15,774 bases of DNA from an uncultured Lachnospiraceae bacterium (GTDB lineage: Bacteria; Bacillota; Clostridia; Lachnospirales; Lachnospiraceae): NCBI GenBank assembly GCA_910584845.1, contig CAJUDH010000032.1:1-15774 (forward strand). The letters are read 5' to 3'. The position numbers and the translations under genes are program-made. The notes under the pieces were generated by a model. That model was not told where the DNA came from. It searched no databases and was given only the letters and a program-made list of their open reading frames with translations. Positions 1 through 8,146 of the stretch are shown one piece after another; within the stretch, counting starts at the first letter, position 1; each line of letters starts with the position of its first letter.

Positions 1-9
1 GAATCCTTA

Positions 10-298
10 TCAGGAGAACTCAAATTCCATAGACACAAAATTATTTACGCCCTCGATGGCAATGCCATATTTTGTAGAACCCCCATATTTTACAACAGCC
101 CTTATGATACATACCTGCCGGTTTTCCCATGCCAAAGAATTTGGAGGATGTTATAGCTTCTGGAATTTATAAACCCAATTCCAGAAAACCTTGACCACCG
201 GTAATGTGGATATTTGCTTTTGCCTCAATCGCCGCCCGTAAAATTGGGCGGGTATTCATATCAATCAGGCCCCCTTTTCCTGTATATGGACCATTGCT
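10..298 (-). pseudogene. Decayed coding remnants, product not recognised
   Basis: No intact gene is visible left of the acyltransferase. Reading on in the acyltransferase frame past its stop gives a protein-like stretch (NGPYTGKGGLIDMNTRPIL, then AAIEAKANIHITGGQGFLE) that ends at a stop near 172. From about 150 down to a TGA at 10-12, another minus-strand frame gives a second protein-like stretch (AWENRQVCIIRAVVKYGG, then GIAIEGVNNFVSMEFEFS). Two adjacent fragments in different frames look like one gene broken by a frameshift and stop, or pieces of two genes. A short ATG reading frame at 259 has a purine-rich upstream sequence but is only 30 codons long. The ITGGQGFL string resembles a nucleotide-binding loop of SDR-type enzymes, but this is far too little to name a family. 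Chance open frames remain possible. Confidence 0.3.
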
Positions 299-1372
299 TT
301 ATGATTTAAATAATTGCCTGTCTAACCAATCAGAAATCGAATTATCTTTTTTTATACTAAAACGTTCCAGCCGTTTAATGATTTTCTTTGTGAAAAAGGA
401 CTCTCCCCAATAAAAAACCAATCCTAAAACAATACATATGACGATACTTGCCAATAATTCATAGCGGCGCCTTTCTATTTTTTCGTATATGTTACTTGCA
501 TAAAATTTATAATAAACCATTTGGACTAAAAATATATTATAAGACGCCCTGCCGAGCATTTCCAAAACAGTACACCGAAAATCGAGCTTTATTAGCATTG
601 TTAAAATCGGCAGAACATATAAACCAGCAATCCAGCATGTGCTTGTCCAATATGTGATAAATACAGGGGGATGGTTTTTGTAAACAAATAATATTATAAA
701 ACTTGCTCCTATGGCTAAAGATACGATCCCCCAGAAAGCCGAAAAATTTTTTTCACGGTTTTGGTATAAAAAGCAGCCAAATGCAATTAACATAAGGTAT
801 CGGAACAACAGCAATCGATAAAAAGATTCATTCATACCATAAGAATATTGAAGTATTTCGAAAATAGCATTGGCTAACAGGCAAAAAACAAAGCCTAAGG
901 TATGGTTTCTTTTGATTACAAAATAGACTATAGGAAATACAAAAACAAACTGGATCATAATAGGGTAATAATAACTTCCTGGCCCCCATCCTCCGCTAAG
1001 GAAACAGGTAAAGATGTTTATATATGAGAATGAACCATTGAAAAGAAGATTACCCTCCATGCATATTTCAATAAAAACCTCTAAAATATAGATAATAGAG
1101 AACGGGATGGTAAACCGCAATAGCTTTTTTATCAAAAAGCGAAACGAATATATGTCAGCCAGGCATTGAATCTGATTTTGTTTATAAGATGCCGCATTAG
1201 CATAACCCGATATAACCATAAAAACCGGAACAGCCATGTCAATCCAAAAAGGAAATAGCAAAGAGGAACGTTCTGATTCCTGCCAATCGTAATGTGTTAT
1301 AATGACAAACAGGATACAAACCCCTTTAATGATATCTAACATGTGATTTCGAAACGTGGACTTTACCTCCAT
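299..1372 (-). CDS. Acyltransferase-3 family membrane protein (likely polysaccharide O-acetyltransferase)
   Basis: Predicted integral membrane acyltransferase of 357 residues, the normal size for the OafA/WecH-like acyltransferase-3 family. These enzymes pass acetyl or other acyl groups across the membrane onto sugar hydroxyls. The N-terminus has the family layout: a first membrane helix ending in the conserved histidine (VIITH, His27), then DMAVPVFMVISGY at about residues 45-57, followed by roughly eight to nine more hydrophobic segments. The ATG at 1372 has only a weak upstream AGGTAAA. It is the last gene of the locus and lies 244 bases beyond wzx, with its own promoter-like sequence, so it may be transcribed separately. 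Its likely role is O-acetylation of the repeat unit or of the nonulosonic acid. The substrate cannot be read from sequence. Confidence 0.88.
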   Translation of the reverse strand: MEVKSTFRNHMLDIIKGVCILFVIITHYDWQESERSSLLFPFWIDMAVPVFMVISGYANAASYKQNQIQCLADIYSFRFLIKKLLRFTIPFSIIYILEVFIEICMEGNLLFNGSFSYINIFTCFLSGGWGPGSYYYPIMIQFVFVFPIVYFVIKRNHTLGFVFCLLANAIFEILQYSYGMNESFYRLLLFRYLMLIAFGCFLYQNREKNFSAFWGIVSLAIGASFIILFVYKNHPPVFITYWTSTCWIAGLYVLPILTMLIKLDFRCTVLEMLGRASYNIFLVQMVYYKFYASNIYEKIERRRYELLASIVICIVLGLVFYWGESFFTKKIIKRLERFSIKKDNSISDWLDRQLFKS

Positions 1373-1461
1373 TTTACCTATGCCTTTTCTCTTTATTGGA
1401 CATAATGCCCCCTTAGGGCTATATCCACAGAGGGTAAATATATCTGCTACCCCATTATTTT

Positions 1462-1490
1462 ATTATATTATTTAATAGAATCAAAACCAA
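1462..1490 (-). promoter_or_regulatory. Candidate SigA-type promoter for the acyltransferase gene
   Basis: On the minus strand a perfect TATAAT (-10, 1462-1467) lies 17 bases after TTGGTT (-35, 1485-1490), which matches the consensus only in its first three bases. It lies about 90 bases before the acyltransferase start. The region is very AT-rich, so chance matches to a -10 box are common. Confidence 0.4.
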
Positions 1491-1512
1491 ATATTACCTT
1501 GTTTAATATAAA

Positions 1513-1553
1513 GATACAACCAAAATTTGTTTGAAAAGATTAATCTTTGTATC
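1513..1553 (-). terminator. AT-rich inverted repeat/palindrome between wzx and the acyltransferase
   Basis: GATACAA (1513-1519) is the reverse complement of TTGTATC (1547-1553), and inside the interval lies a perfect 14-base palindrome AAAGATTAATCTTT (1535-1548). On the minus strand the outer repeat is followed by TTTATATT. It could be a weak terminator after wzx or an operator for a dimeric regulator. The stem is AT-rich with a long loop, so the terminator reading is tentative. Confidence 0.3.
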
Positions 1554-1616
1554 AATATACCACAATATAAAGCAAATAGCTATATAATTATATTTCGATT
1601 CTATTAATAATTCATT

Positions 1617-3023
1617 TCAAAATATTGTTTTTCTATGGTAGACAGACCATACCAGGTAAATCCCCAGCAGGATGCCAATAGCCCACCTTACGGCGGCCAA
1701 CCCGCTTAAAAGATAGTAAAACGCACAAAATAGGGCTACCGTCAGGGCACCTTTGGCTACGGGCCGGTAGGAAAGGGGGTATTTTTCACCTTTCCAGGTT
1801 GTAACGATAAATGTATGCATGGATGCCAAAGCTATATAGCTTAATAGCGTAGCAGCGGCAGCCCCATACATCCCGTATGGCGGGATCAAGATAGCATTGA
1901 AAACGATATTCGTAAGGGCAGCGATAATGGTGCCTGCCGCTACAATCCTGGGCTTGGCATGGTATAGCTCATAGTTTACGGCAAACTGGTAAAAGAATGT
2001 GCAATAGGCAACCAGGACAAAAACCGGGATAATAGGCATCCCAGCCCAATACTCGCTGCCGGTAAAGGCTTTGGCAAACTCCCGGGATACCATTAAAAAG
2101 CCACAGCATAATATAGTAAATATTTGTACATAGTTAGAAACCTTACTGTTTAAAACAGAAAATGCCTTCCGGCTTAGGTCATCATATAAGAATGGGCACC
2201 AGGAATTGTTAAGTGCTGATAACAAGACGGATAATATGCCGGAAAAGCTATAAAAAAAACTATAAACCCCTATTTCTACATCCCCGATGGAATACATCTG
2301 CATCATAATACGGTCAGACTGGCTAAGCACTTGATGGGAAAGCGTATGGAAAACCATAGGGACCCCAAAGGCTAAACTATACTTCCAATATATGGGGTTA
2401 TAGCCGCATTTCTTTTCGCGGAAAAGGAAAACCCAGATAAAAGCAGCCAGGGATATTTGGGGCAACGCAGCCCCCAATACCCGGGCATAATACAGGTGTT
2501 CTTTAGGCCCGCCCCAATTTAAAAGGAGGAAAATGGAGAGGGATGTTGTGAGAATTAAAGTAGCCAGGGAAAGGGACATATTGCGCGCAGCATGCTTCTC
2601 ATATACCCATGACAGGTTTGCAAAGTTTAATACATATTGGGCAAAGGATTCCAGTATTAAAAAAATAAACGGCAGGGCCGGGTATCCCAGCGCCTTCCTT
2701 AAAGGGGCATTGAATGTAAGCAATACAGCCGTTATAATAATGCAGATAACGCTCCCTTCTACCAAGGTGCTGGAACGGAACCCATAGTAATCCCCATCAA
2801 ACCTATAATACCCGGCCCCTAGCCCTGCTTTAACATTCAGCCCCATTATGCATACCAGGATAGCCAGCCAGGAAGTGTAAATGGAGTAAAGCCCAAATTG
2901 CCCGGCCCCTAACAGCCGGGTAAAGGCTGGCATGGTAATAAACGCTACGCCGCTGCTTATTACGGTACTTAAAAAATTGTAAAATGTTTGGGAGTTTGTG
3001 CTGTCTGGTTTAGGCAGGAACAT
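1617..3023 (-). CDS. wzx: Wzx-type polysaccharide flippase
   Basis: A 468-residue, strongly hydrophobic protein with about 12-14 membrane segments, the size and pattern of the MVF/MATE-like polysaccharide flippases that move lipid-linked repeat units across the cytoplasmic membrane. The N-terminus (NFLSTVISSGVAFITMPAFT followed by RLLGAGQFGLYSIYTSW) is the typical opening of this family, where the first helix leads into a conserved R-L-L-G-x-x-x-F-G-x-Y motif. The C-terminal half shows paired helices with small-residue faces (GMYGAAAATLLSYIALAS). The ATG at 3023 has a good ribosome binding site (AAAGGGG, about 7 bases upstream). It lies 32 bases after neuB, so it is almost certainly co-transcribed with the nonulosonate genes. 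Its GC content is closer to that of the neuB module than to the AT-rich genes. Confidence 0.93.
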   Translation of the reverse strand: MFLPKPDSTNSQTFYNFLSTVISSGVAFITMPAFTRLLGAGQFGLYSIYTSWLAILVCIMGLNVKAGLGAGYYRFDGDYYGFRSSTLVEGSVICIIITAVLLTFNAPLRKALGYPALPFIFLILESFAQYVLNFANLSWVYEKHAARNMSLSLATLILTTSLSIFLLLNWGGPKEHLYYARVLGAALPQISLAAFIWVFLFREKKCGYNPIYWKYSLAFGVPMVFHTLSHQVLSQSDRIMMQMYSIGDVEIGVYSFFYSFSGILSVLLSALNNSWCPFLYDDLSRKAFSVLNSKVSNYVQIFTILCCGFLMVSREFAKAFTGSEYWAGMPIIPVFVLVAYCTFFYQFAVNYELYHAKPRIVAAGTIIAALTNIVFNAILIPPYGMYGAAAATLLSYIALASMHTFIVTTWKGEKYPLSYRPVAKGALTVALFCAFYYLLSGLAAVRWAIGILLGIYLVWSVYHRKTIF

Positions 3024-3055
3024 TTAGCACCCCTTTCCTTGGCCGGTTTTAACCG

Positions 3056-4093
3056 CTATATCATTTCCCAAGTTAAAACCGTGTCCTCATCGACATTTTG
3101 TGATAATTTGCGCCCTATAATAATGTCCGCATATTTTGGGGGGATACCAGTGCCCGGGCGCTTTGCCATCAAATCTGCCCCTTTAATTTCATCACCCTTT
3201 TTCATATCCCGTGTAAAAACCAAAGACCGCCTTGCTTCCCTCCTTGAAGTCACCTCGCAGTCCAGCACTGTTTTTTCCCCATCCCCTAAAACCGTATCAA
3301 TCCACCGGAAATTGGCAATGGCCTTTTTAAAGTCTTCCGGATCCCCGGCATGGTAATGGTCGTTCCCAGGGAGGGATTTGTTTAATGTAAAATGCTTTTC
3401 TATAACTTGTGCGCCAAGCAGGTAGGCGGCGGCAAGGGTCGCCATAGTACTGTCCGGCGCGACATGGTCGCTATACCCTACTTTAAGGTCCGGGAAGCAA
3501 AGCTTTAGGGTCCGGATCGTATTCAAGTTGGCATTTTCCGGGAGGGTAGGGTAAGAAAGGACACAATGCAGGAGTATAATGTCATTGCAGCCGGCCCCTT
3601 TCAACGCCCGGATCGCTTCGTCAACCTCTGACAAATAAGCGGCGCCTACAGAAACGGCTACTTTTTTGCCCTTTGCCCCAATATGCTTAATAAATGGGAT
3701 ATTGGTCAGGTCAGAGGATGAAATCTTATAGAAGTCAACCATGGGCTCCAAATAGTCTGCCGACGCGTAGTCAAATGGCGTTGAAGTAAAGTCCATGCCC
3801 TTTGAATGGGTATAGCTGCATAGCTCTTTATATTCCATTTCCCCAAAATGGTCAAACTTTTGAAAAAGCTCATACTGTGTTTTCGTCGGCTCTTTTGTTG
3901 TATCCCAATACGCCGGCGAATGCTTGGAAACGATAGTGCCTGCTTTGTAGGATTGAAATTTCGCGCAGTCAACCCCGGCTTCTGCTGCCTGGTCAATATA
4001 AAGCTTGGCGGCCTCTAAAGGGGGGATACCCAGCTCCTTTGCAGTGTCATAAAAATTTACCCCCATTTCGGCAATTAAATAAGGCTTATTCAC
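3056..4093 (-). CDS. neuB: NeuB-type N-acetylneuraminate/nonulosonate synthase
   Basis: A 345-residue TIM-barrel synthase that condenses phosphoenolpyruvate with a 6-carbon amino sugar to give a 9-carbon sialic-acid-like sugar. Visible family motifs are KFQSYKAGTIVSK (45-57), STPFD (104-108), the substrate loop LHCVLSYP (175-182), GYSDH (206-210) and EKHFTL (232-237). A C-terminal antifreeze-like SAF domain (about 288-345) carries R289 and KRPGTGIPP (311-319). Length is normal. The start is GTG at 4093 with AAGGAG seven bases upstream. The active-site segment KISSSDLTN differs slightly from the KxGSxE form common in NeuB/LegI, and a GNDHYHAGDPED stretch follows the EKHF motif. Sequence alone does not say whether the product is Neu5Ac, legionaminic, pseudaminic or Kdn-like. 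It resembles SpsE-type proteins and sits next to a cytidylyltransferase/PseG fusion. Confidence 0.93.
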   Translation of the reverse strand: MNKPYLIAEMGVNFYDTAKELGIPPLEAAKLYIDQAAEAGVDCAKFQSYKAGTIVSKHSPAYWDTTKEPTKTQYELFQKFDHFGEMEYKELCSYTHSKGMDFTSTPFDYASADYLEPMVDFYKISSSDLTNIPFIKHIGAKGKKVAVSVGAAYLSEVDEAIRALKGAGCNDIILLHCVLSYPTLPENANLNTIRTLKLCFPDLKVGYSDHVAPDSTMATLAAAYLLGAQVIEKHFTLNKSLPGNDHYHAGDPEDFKKAIANFRWIDTVLGDGEKTVLDCEVTSRREARRSLVFTRDMKKGDEIKGADLMAKRPGTGIPPKYADIIIGRKLSQNVDEDTVLTWEMI

Positions 4094-4160
4094 TTTTTTT
4101 CTCCTTTTTGGTATAGTTTGTTGTCAGGTCCAACCTTTGGCACGTGCCTTTCCCTCCTGC

Positions 4161-5768
4161 TTATAAGTCCTTGATTAACCCGGTGACCCTTTTCCGCCCA
4201 TTCCGCAGATCATGGCTTAAAAGCATGTCTTGGAAACGTTGCCTTGCTTCTTTTGACAGGTTAAGGTACATCCTTAAATTGCTTTCAATAAGTTCATCGG
4301 TAGGCGCCATTCCAATGTACGTAAAACCGTTTTCATTACTGACAAACCCATGCTTTTCTTCCCTTTTATTTTGCGCCATCGCAATCGAGGGGATACCTAA
4401 AATGGCCAGTTCATATCCGGTCCTCCCCCTTGAAGTTACGCCAATATCGCAGCCGGACATCAGCCCGGGCATATCCGTTACATCGTAAAGCACCTGGATA
4501 TTACTATACTTATTGTACCCTAAAAGCTCCTCCACATTGTTTTTTGCCCTGCCCAGCACCACGGTAAAATCATAGTTTTTGTAGTCCTGCTTGGAGATAA
4601 TGTCCAGCAGCCGGTCAGAATAATTTTGTGGGTCAGCCCCGCCAAAAGATATAAATACGCGTTTGACATGTTCCTTTATTTCAATTGGTTTATAAAACAT
4701 AAACAATTTGCTGGCAATATAATATTTCTCACCGGAATAGATATGGGGGTATGGGCACCCATGGTAAAGCGCATTAAAAACAGCGTCTGCTTTCACAGCC
4801 CCTTCGCCATCGTCTTCAAAGTTGATTATCTTAGCGTTTGGCAGGACGGAGCGGAGCCCTATCATGTAGTCAAGGGTCGTAGTAAGGATGTCATTGATAA
4901 ATATGGTATACGGATTCCCCCTGCACCTCTCAAAAAGCTCCGCTATACTGTTAACGGGGATTAACCGGTGGGTTGTATTTCCAAATAGCGCCGGGGCCGT
5001 CTGGTTAATGTCATAATAAATATCCGGCTTGACATAAAATTCGTCGGCCAATTCCAATGCCCGGTATATATGGCCAATGCCACGCCTATTATTCCCGTTT
5101 ACATAAATGGCAACTTTTTCCTGTTCAAGGATAGCCGCCGCATTCTTTAGATCCTCAAAAGTGTCCACATCTATGGACTCATCTGCAGGCAGTTCATATA
5201 TGTCAACCTTTTTTCCGATCCGGGTATCCGGCGTTATAACGGAAGACCTGCTTATCATAAATGCCCCAGTTTCTTTGTAATGGGGGGGCAGGTACTGCCG
5301 GTTTAGCCGCTTCCCATAATTGGGGACCTTTTCCCCCTCTTTTTCGCCCCAGGAAAGGTGGGGGTCATTTATGGCGGAAATCAGGGTGTCCAGGTTCCTG
5401 CTTATGGCATAGCCGATCGCCTGGTCTAAAGTATTGGGGCACAATGTGGGGGAAGTCGGCTGCATGGTAATGACGTAGTCCCAAGCCCCGTTTTGGGGGA
5501 TGGCGTCATAAATAACAGCATCTAATGTTATTTGGTCGCCACATAGCCGCCCGTCACGCCAATGGACTTTAACCCCCATCTGCTTTGCTATAACCTGGAC
5601 TTCATAAGAATCGGTAGATACAATAATATCTGTAATATAGCGCGATTTTTTTGCATTGTTGATAGCATAATAGACCAATGGATGGCCTGCAACAATCCGG
5701 ATATTTTTATTGGGGATACCTTTTGACCCTGAGCGGGCGGGAATAATTGACAAAATATTGTTTTTCAT
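4161..5768 (-). CDS. Bifunctional CMP-nonulosonate cytidylyltransferase (NeuA/SpsF-like) fused to PseG/SpsG-like protein
   Basis: A 535-residue fusion. Residues 1-215 are a CMP-sialate synthetase-type cytidylyltransferase, with IPARSGSKGIPNKN (9-22), ITMQPTSPT (100-108), TGAFM (167-171) and ESIDVDTFEDL (197-207). It would activate the NeuB product with CTP. Residues about 218-535 are GT-B-like and match the PseG/SpsG UDP-sugar hydrolase type: GIGHIYRALELA (230-241) with the catalytic-type His233, ISFGGADPQN (373-382), and a SRGRTGYELAILGIPSI (446-461) nucleotide-binding segment. In pseudaminate synthesis PseG removes UDP to give the NeuB substrate, so the fusion would carry the steps before and after NeuB. 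The PseG-like half could instead act as a glycosyltransferase. PseB, PseC and PseH are not in the window. The ATG at 5768 shares ATGA with the wzy stop, with AGGAG nine bases upstream, so the two are probably translationally coupled. Confidence 0.9.
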   Translation of the reverse strand: MKNNILSIIPARSGSKGIPNKNIRIVAGHPLVYYAINNAKKSRYITDIIVSTDSYEVQVIAKQMGVKVHWRDGRLCGDQITLDAVIYDAIPQNGAWDYVITMQPTSPTLCPNTLDQAIGYAISRNLDTLISAINDPHLSWGEKEGEKVPNYGKRLNRQYLPPHYKETGAFMISRSSVITPDTRIGKKVDIYELPADESIDVDTFEDLKNAAAILEQEKVAIYVNGNNRRGIGHIYRALELADEFYVKPDIYYDINQTAPALFGNTTHRLIPVNSIAELFERCRGNPYTIFINDILTTTLDYMIGLRSVLPNAKIINFEDDGEGAVKADAVFNALYHGCPYPHIYSGEKYYIASKLFMFYKPIEIKEHVKRVFISFGGADPQNYSDRLLDIISKQDYKNYDFTVVLGRAKNNVEELLGYNKYSNIQVLYDVTDMPGLMSGCDIGVTSRGRTGYELAILGIPSIAMAQNKREEKHGFVSNENGFTYIGMAPTDELIESNLRMYLNLSKEARQRFQDMLLSHDLRNGRKRVTGLIKDL

Positions 5769-6943
5769 TTGTCATATCTCCTAAGTGTTTTTCTATTGAA
5801 TGGAATCATTTTTATTGTTTTTTGTTGTGGAATCATTAGAACTATTGCCCAAAGGGCAAACCACTTCAATGTAAATAGTGAATGCATAAACATGGCATTT
5901 ATTATATAAGGATAAATGTATTCATAATTCTCCTTGCTCATATGATTTGAAATAAATTTTGACATGATCACCAAATATGTAATTGCGGGAATTATTCCTA
6001 TTCTCAGCATTAAATTTATAATGCTGTTATGGGGTTGAACAAGCCGTGCACCCAAATAGAATTTTGTGGAAGCGGTAGCAAATTCATCTACTTGCAAAAA
6101 TTCACGTAACCCTTTCCCATAACCACCAAATAATAAGTGGTTTGGCTGACGGATCAAATCGCAAAATTTGATATTTGCTACAAATCGAATTAGGTTAGAG
6201 CGGTCATTAAGCCCAGCCCTATACTCTACTTGGCCTAAAGGCGCTACAATAAATACCCAAATATAGCTTAAAATAATGGTTGCGACAAATGTGATAAGCA
6301 GAAAGTAAAAAATATGATTGGTTTTTGTTATGTGAATTGCTTTATTAAAAAAATATTTGGTAAATTTAATAGAATAGAATAAAGTTATTAATAAATAATA
6401 GCTGCGGCTTCTTGTCAAAATTAATCCATATAAAATTCCTAAAAGAATTCCGAAAAACCTTTTTTTCTTATTAGAGTACATAAAAAAGAGGAAGATGAAA
6501 ATGCCAGTAAAGTTCTCATCTTCATCAATAAAATTAGGGCTTGTTTTATTGATCAGGCTATATGCCATGGAAATAGTAATAATTAAAGCTATAATAATAT
6601 AAAAAATATCTATTTTCCCTCTAGTTGAAATAAATTTATATATATGATTATAATCTAACAAATATATTACAACTAATACAGAAAAATACATTAACATATA
6701 GATCTGTAGATGCCCTGTAGTGATAGAACCAACAATCGCACAAAACCCAATGATAAGAACCCCCAGGATTCCTATTAGTGGAATGACAAATTTAGTGGAA
6801 TTACTTGGTTGCCGTACTGCAATCAGCATACCAAAACAAGTAAATAAAAAATAATAGATAACACTATGGCGAAAATAGAAAAAAAATAGAAATAATAATA
6901 TTATAGAAAAAAATTCTGCTAATTTTACTTGATATGTTTTCAT
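5765..6943 (-). CDS. wzy: Wzy-type O-antigen/capsule repeat-unit polymerase
   Basis: A 392-residue protein made of about ten to twelve hydrophobic segments, with a large extracytoplasmic loop around GEYRAGL-type sequence and a QPHNSIINLMLRIGI motif in its C-terminal third. The motif resembles the H-N-x-x-L...G signature of O-antigen polymerases/ligases. It would join flipped lipid-linked repeat units outside the membrane. Wzy proteins diverge strongly, so the call rests on topology, motif and context. A frame start at TTG 6979 is possible, but the ATG at 6943 has AGGA six bases upstream and begins with the expected short cytoplasmic lead (MKTYQVKL), so it is preferred. It is strongly AT-rich (about 32% GC in a sampled stretch) and overlaps the next gene, of higher GC, by four bases. 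Confidence 0.82.
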   Translation of the reverse strand: MKTYQVKLAEFFSIILLFLFFFYFRHSVIYYFLFTCFGMLIAVRQPSNSTKFVIPLIGILGVLIIGFCAIVGSITTGHLQIYMLMYFSVLVVIYLLDYNHIYKFISTRGKIDIFYIIIALIITISMAYSLINKTSPNFIDEDENFTGIFIFLFFMYSNKKKRFFGILLGILYGLILTRSRSYYLLITLFYSIKFTKYFFNKAIHITKTNHIFYFLLITFVATIILSYIWVFIVAPLGQVEYRAGLNDRSNLIRFVANIKFCDLIRQPNHLLFGGYGKGLREFLQVDEFATASTKFYLGARLVQPHNSIINLMLRIGIIPAITYLVIMSKFISNHMSKENYEYIYPYIINAMFMHSLFTLKWFALWAIVLMIPQQKTIKMIPFNRKTLRRYDK

Positions 6944-6985
6944 AATTTTTCCTATATAAAACCGCAATAAGACCAACAATAATAT

Positions 6986-8107
6986 TTATTGAATTAATAG
7001 TTCATTATTTACTACAGTATTGTTTCTTGTGCAATACCTAATATCATAATCCAATTCATCAAAGGTGGCAGGTTTTCTTATTTTAGACTTGTCTTTATAT
7101 ATTTTATCGAGGGATTTAGTCAGTTGATCAAAACGCATTTTATCCTCTTTTTTTAATAGTTTACCTAAAAGATTATACGTAAAAATAATATATGGTTCTT
7201 TATCAAAAATAATTTTAGGGGTCAACTGCGCGGTAGAACATCTTCCGATTAACACGGTGCTATCATGAACTTCATTAACACATATTAATTCCCATGCAGT
7301 TCTTTTTTTGTCAATAATAAACCCTGGAATTTCTTTACAATTTTGTCCAGGATGGAACCTTGCTACACATTGCGTGTGTTCTATGATAGTTTTTGAAATT
7401 TCATTTTCTATTTGTATACTTTTTTCTATATTATAAAAATAAGGCTGCCCTAAATATATAAAATTACATTTGGAATAAGGGTTATTATATTCCAATTCAA
7501 ATATTTTTTTACAAAAATTAACGAATTTAGCATCATCATTAATGCGAGGTAATGGCTGTATATCTTTTGTCAACGAACTATTACAAAAATCAATGTTATT
7601 TACAAATAATTGTTTTGGCTTTAATGCATTATAATCCCGGCCCAATAAACGATATGCTATTTGATGTTTTTTATCAATTAACCGTTCAAGCATATTTCCG
7701 CTATAGCTTCCGGTTCCATCATCAAAATAGATAACATCCGCACCAGGATTTGACCAGACCATAAGTGTCATAAAATGGGCAGGTGCACTAATGTAAATAA
7801 AATCATACCTCTTTTCAGATAAGTCAATTTTATCTTTAATCATACTTAAAACATGTTTTTCAGGGTTAATTAACTCCCGTACTCTATTTAATTTATGTTT
7901 AAACCTATGATCAAAATTTCTTGGATACACATACCGATAAACATTATGAAATAGGCCGGACTTTTTGATATTTTTTATAACAATATCTGCATCTGGGAAT
8001 TCTTCACCTATAAATATATCATTTTGATTTTTATTGTAATTGTGATACACAATATTTAAACAATTAATTATTTGAAATTGTGTATCACATATAAATGCAT
8101 TATTCAT
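6986..8107 (-). CDS. Predicted CMP-nonulosonate (sialic-acid-like) transferase, GT52-like
   Basis: A 373-residue GT-B-like protein with no signal peptide or membrane segment. It carries the three short motifs known from bacterial sialyltransferases of the GT52/GT80/polysialyltransferase group. These are the acidic D/E-D/E-G motif that supplies the catalytic base (YFDDGTGSY, DDG at 129-131), the HP motif that binds CMP (RFHPGQ, 252-253), and a serine/threonine motif (GRCSTAQ, 291-292). The spacing between motifs fits the family. The N-terminus (MNNAFICDTQFQIINCLNI) is the first strand and helix typical of these enzymes. It would transfer the CMP-activated nonulosonic acid made by NeuB and the NeuA-PseG fusion to the growing repeat unit at the inner membrane face. 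Acceptor and linkage are unknown. The ATG at 8107 has AAGGA five bases upstream. It is the first gene after a terminator-like hairpin. Confidence 0.75.
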   Translation of the reverse strand: MNNAFICDTQFQIINCLNIVYHNYNKNQNDIFIGEEFPDADIVIKNIKKSGLFHNVYRYVYPRNFDHRFKHKLNRVRELINPEKHVLSMIKDKIDLSEKRYDFIYISAPAHFMTLMVWSNPGADVIYFDDGTGSYSGNMLERLIDKKHQIAYRLLGRDYNALKPKQLFVNNIDFCNSSLTKDIQPLPRINDDAKFVNFCKKIFELEYNNPYSKCNFIYLGQPYFYNIEKSIQIENEISKTIIEHTQCVARFHPGQNCKEIPGFIIDKKRTAWELICVNEVHDSTVLIGRCSTAQLTPKIIFDKEPYIIFTYNLLGKLLKKEDKMRFDQLTKSLDKIYKDKSKIRKPATFDELDYDIRYCTRNNTVVNNELLIQ

Positions 8108-8146
8108 TTTTATCCTTTAAAATCCTGTGAAATAAAAGAGATTGCC

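Noticed and set aside
2988..3356. Plus-strand open frame (122 codons) over the wzx start and the neuB end
   Set aside because: It overlaps two well-supported minus-strand genes and their ribosome binding site, and shows no recognisable domain.
4626..4964. Plus-strand open frame (112 codons) opposite the PseG-like domain
   Set aside because: Shadow of a gene with clear PseG-type motifs; no supporting start signal.
6941..6979. TTG start at 6979 for the Wzy-like polymerase
   Set aside because: The ATG at 6943 has a well-placed AGGA and removes a 12-residue extension that begins only six bases after the preceding gene's stop.
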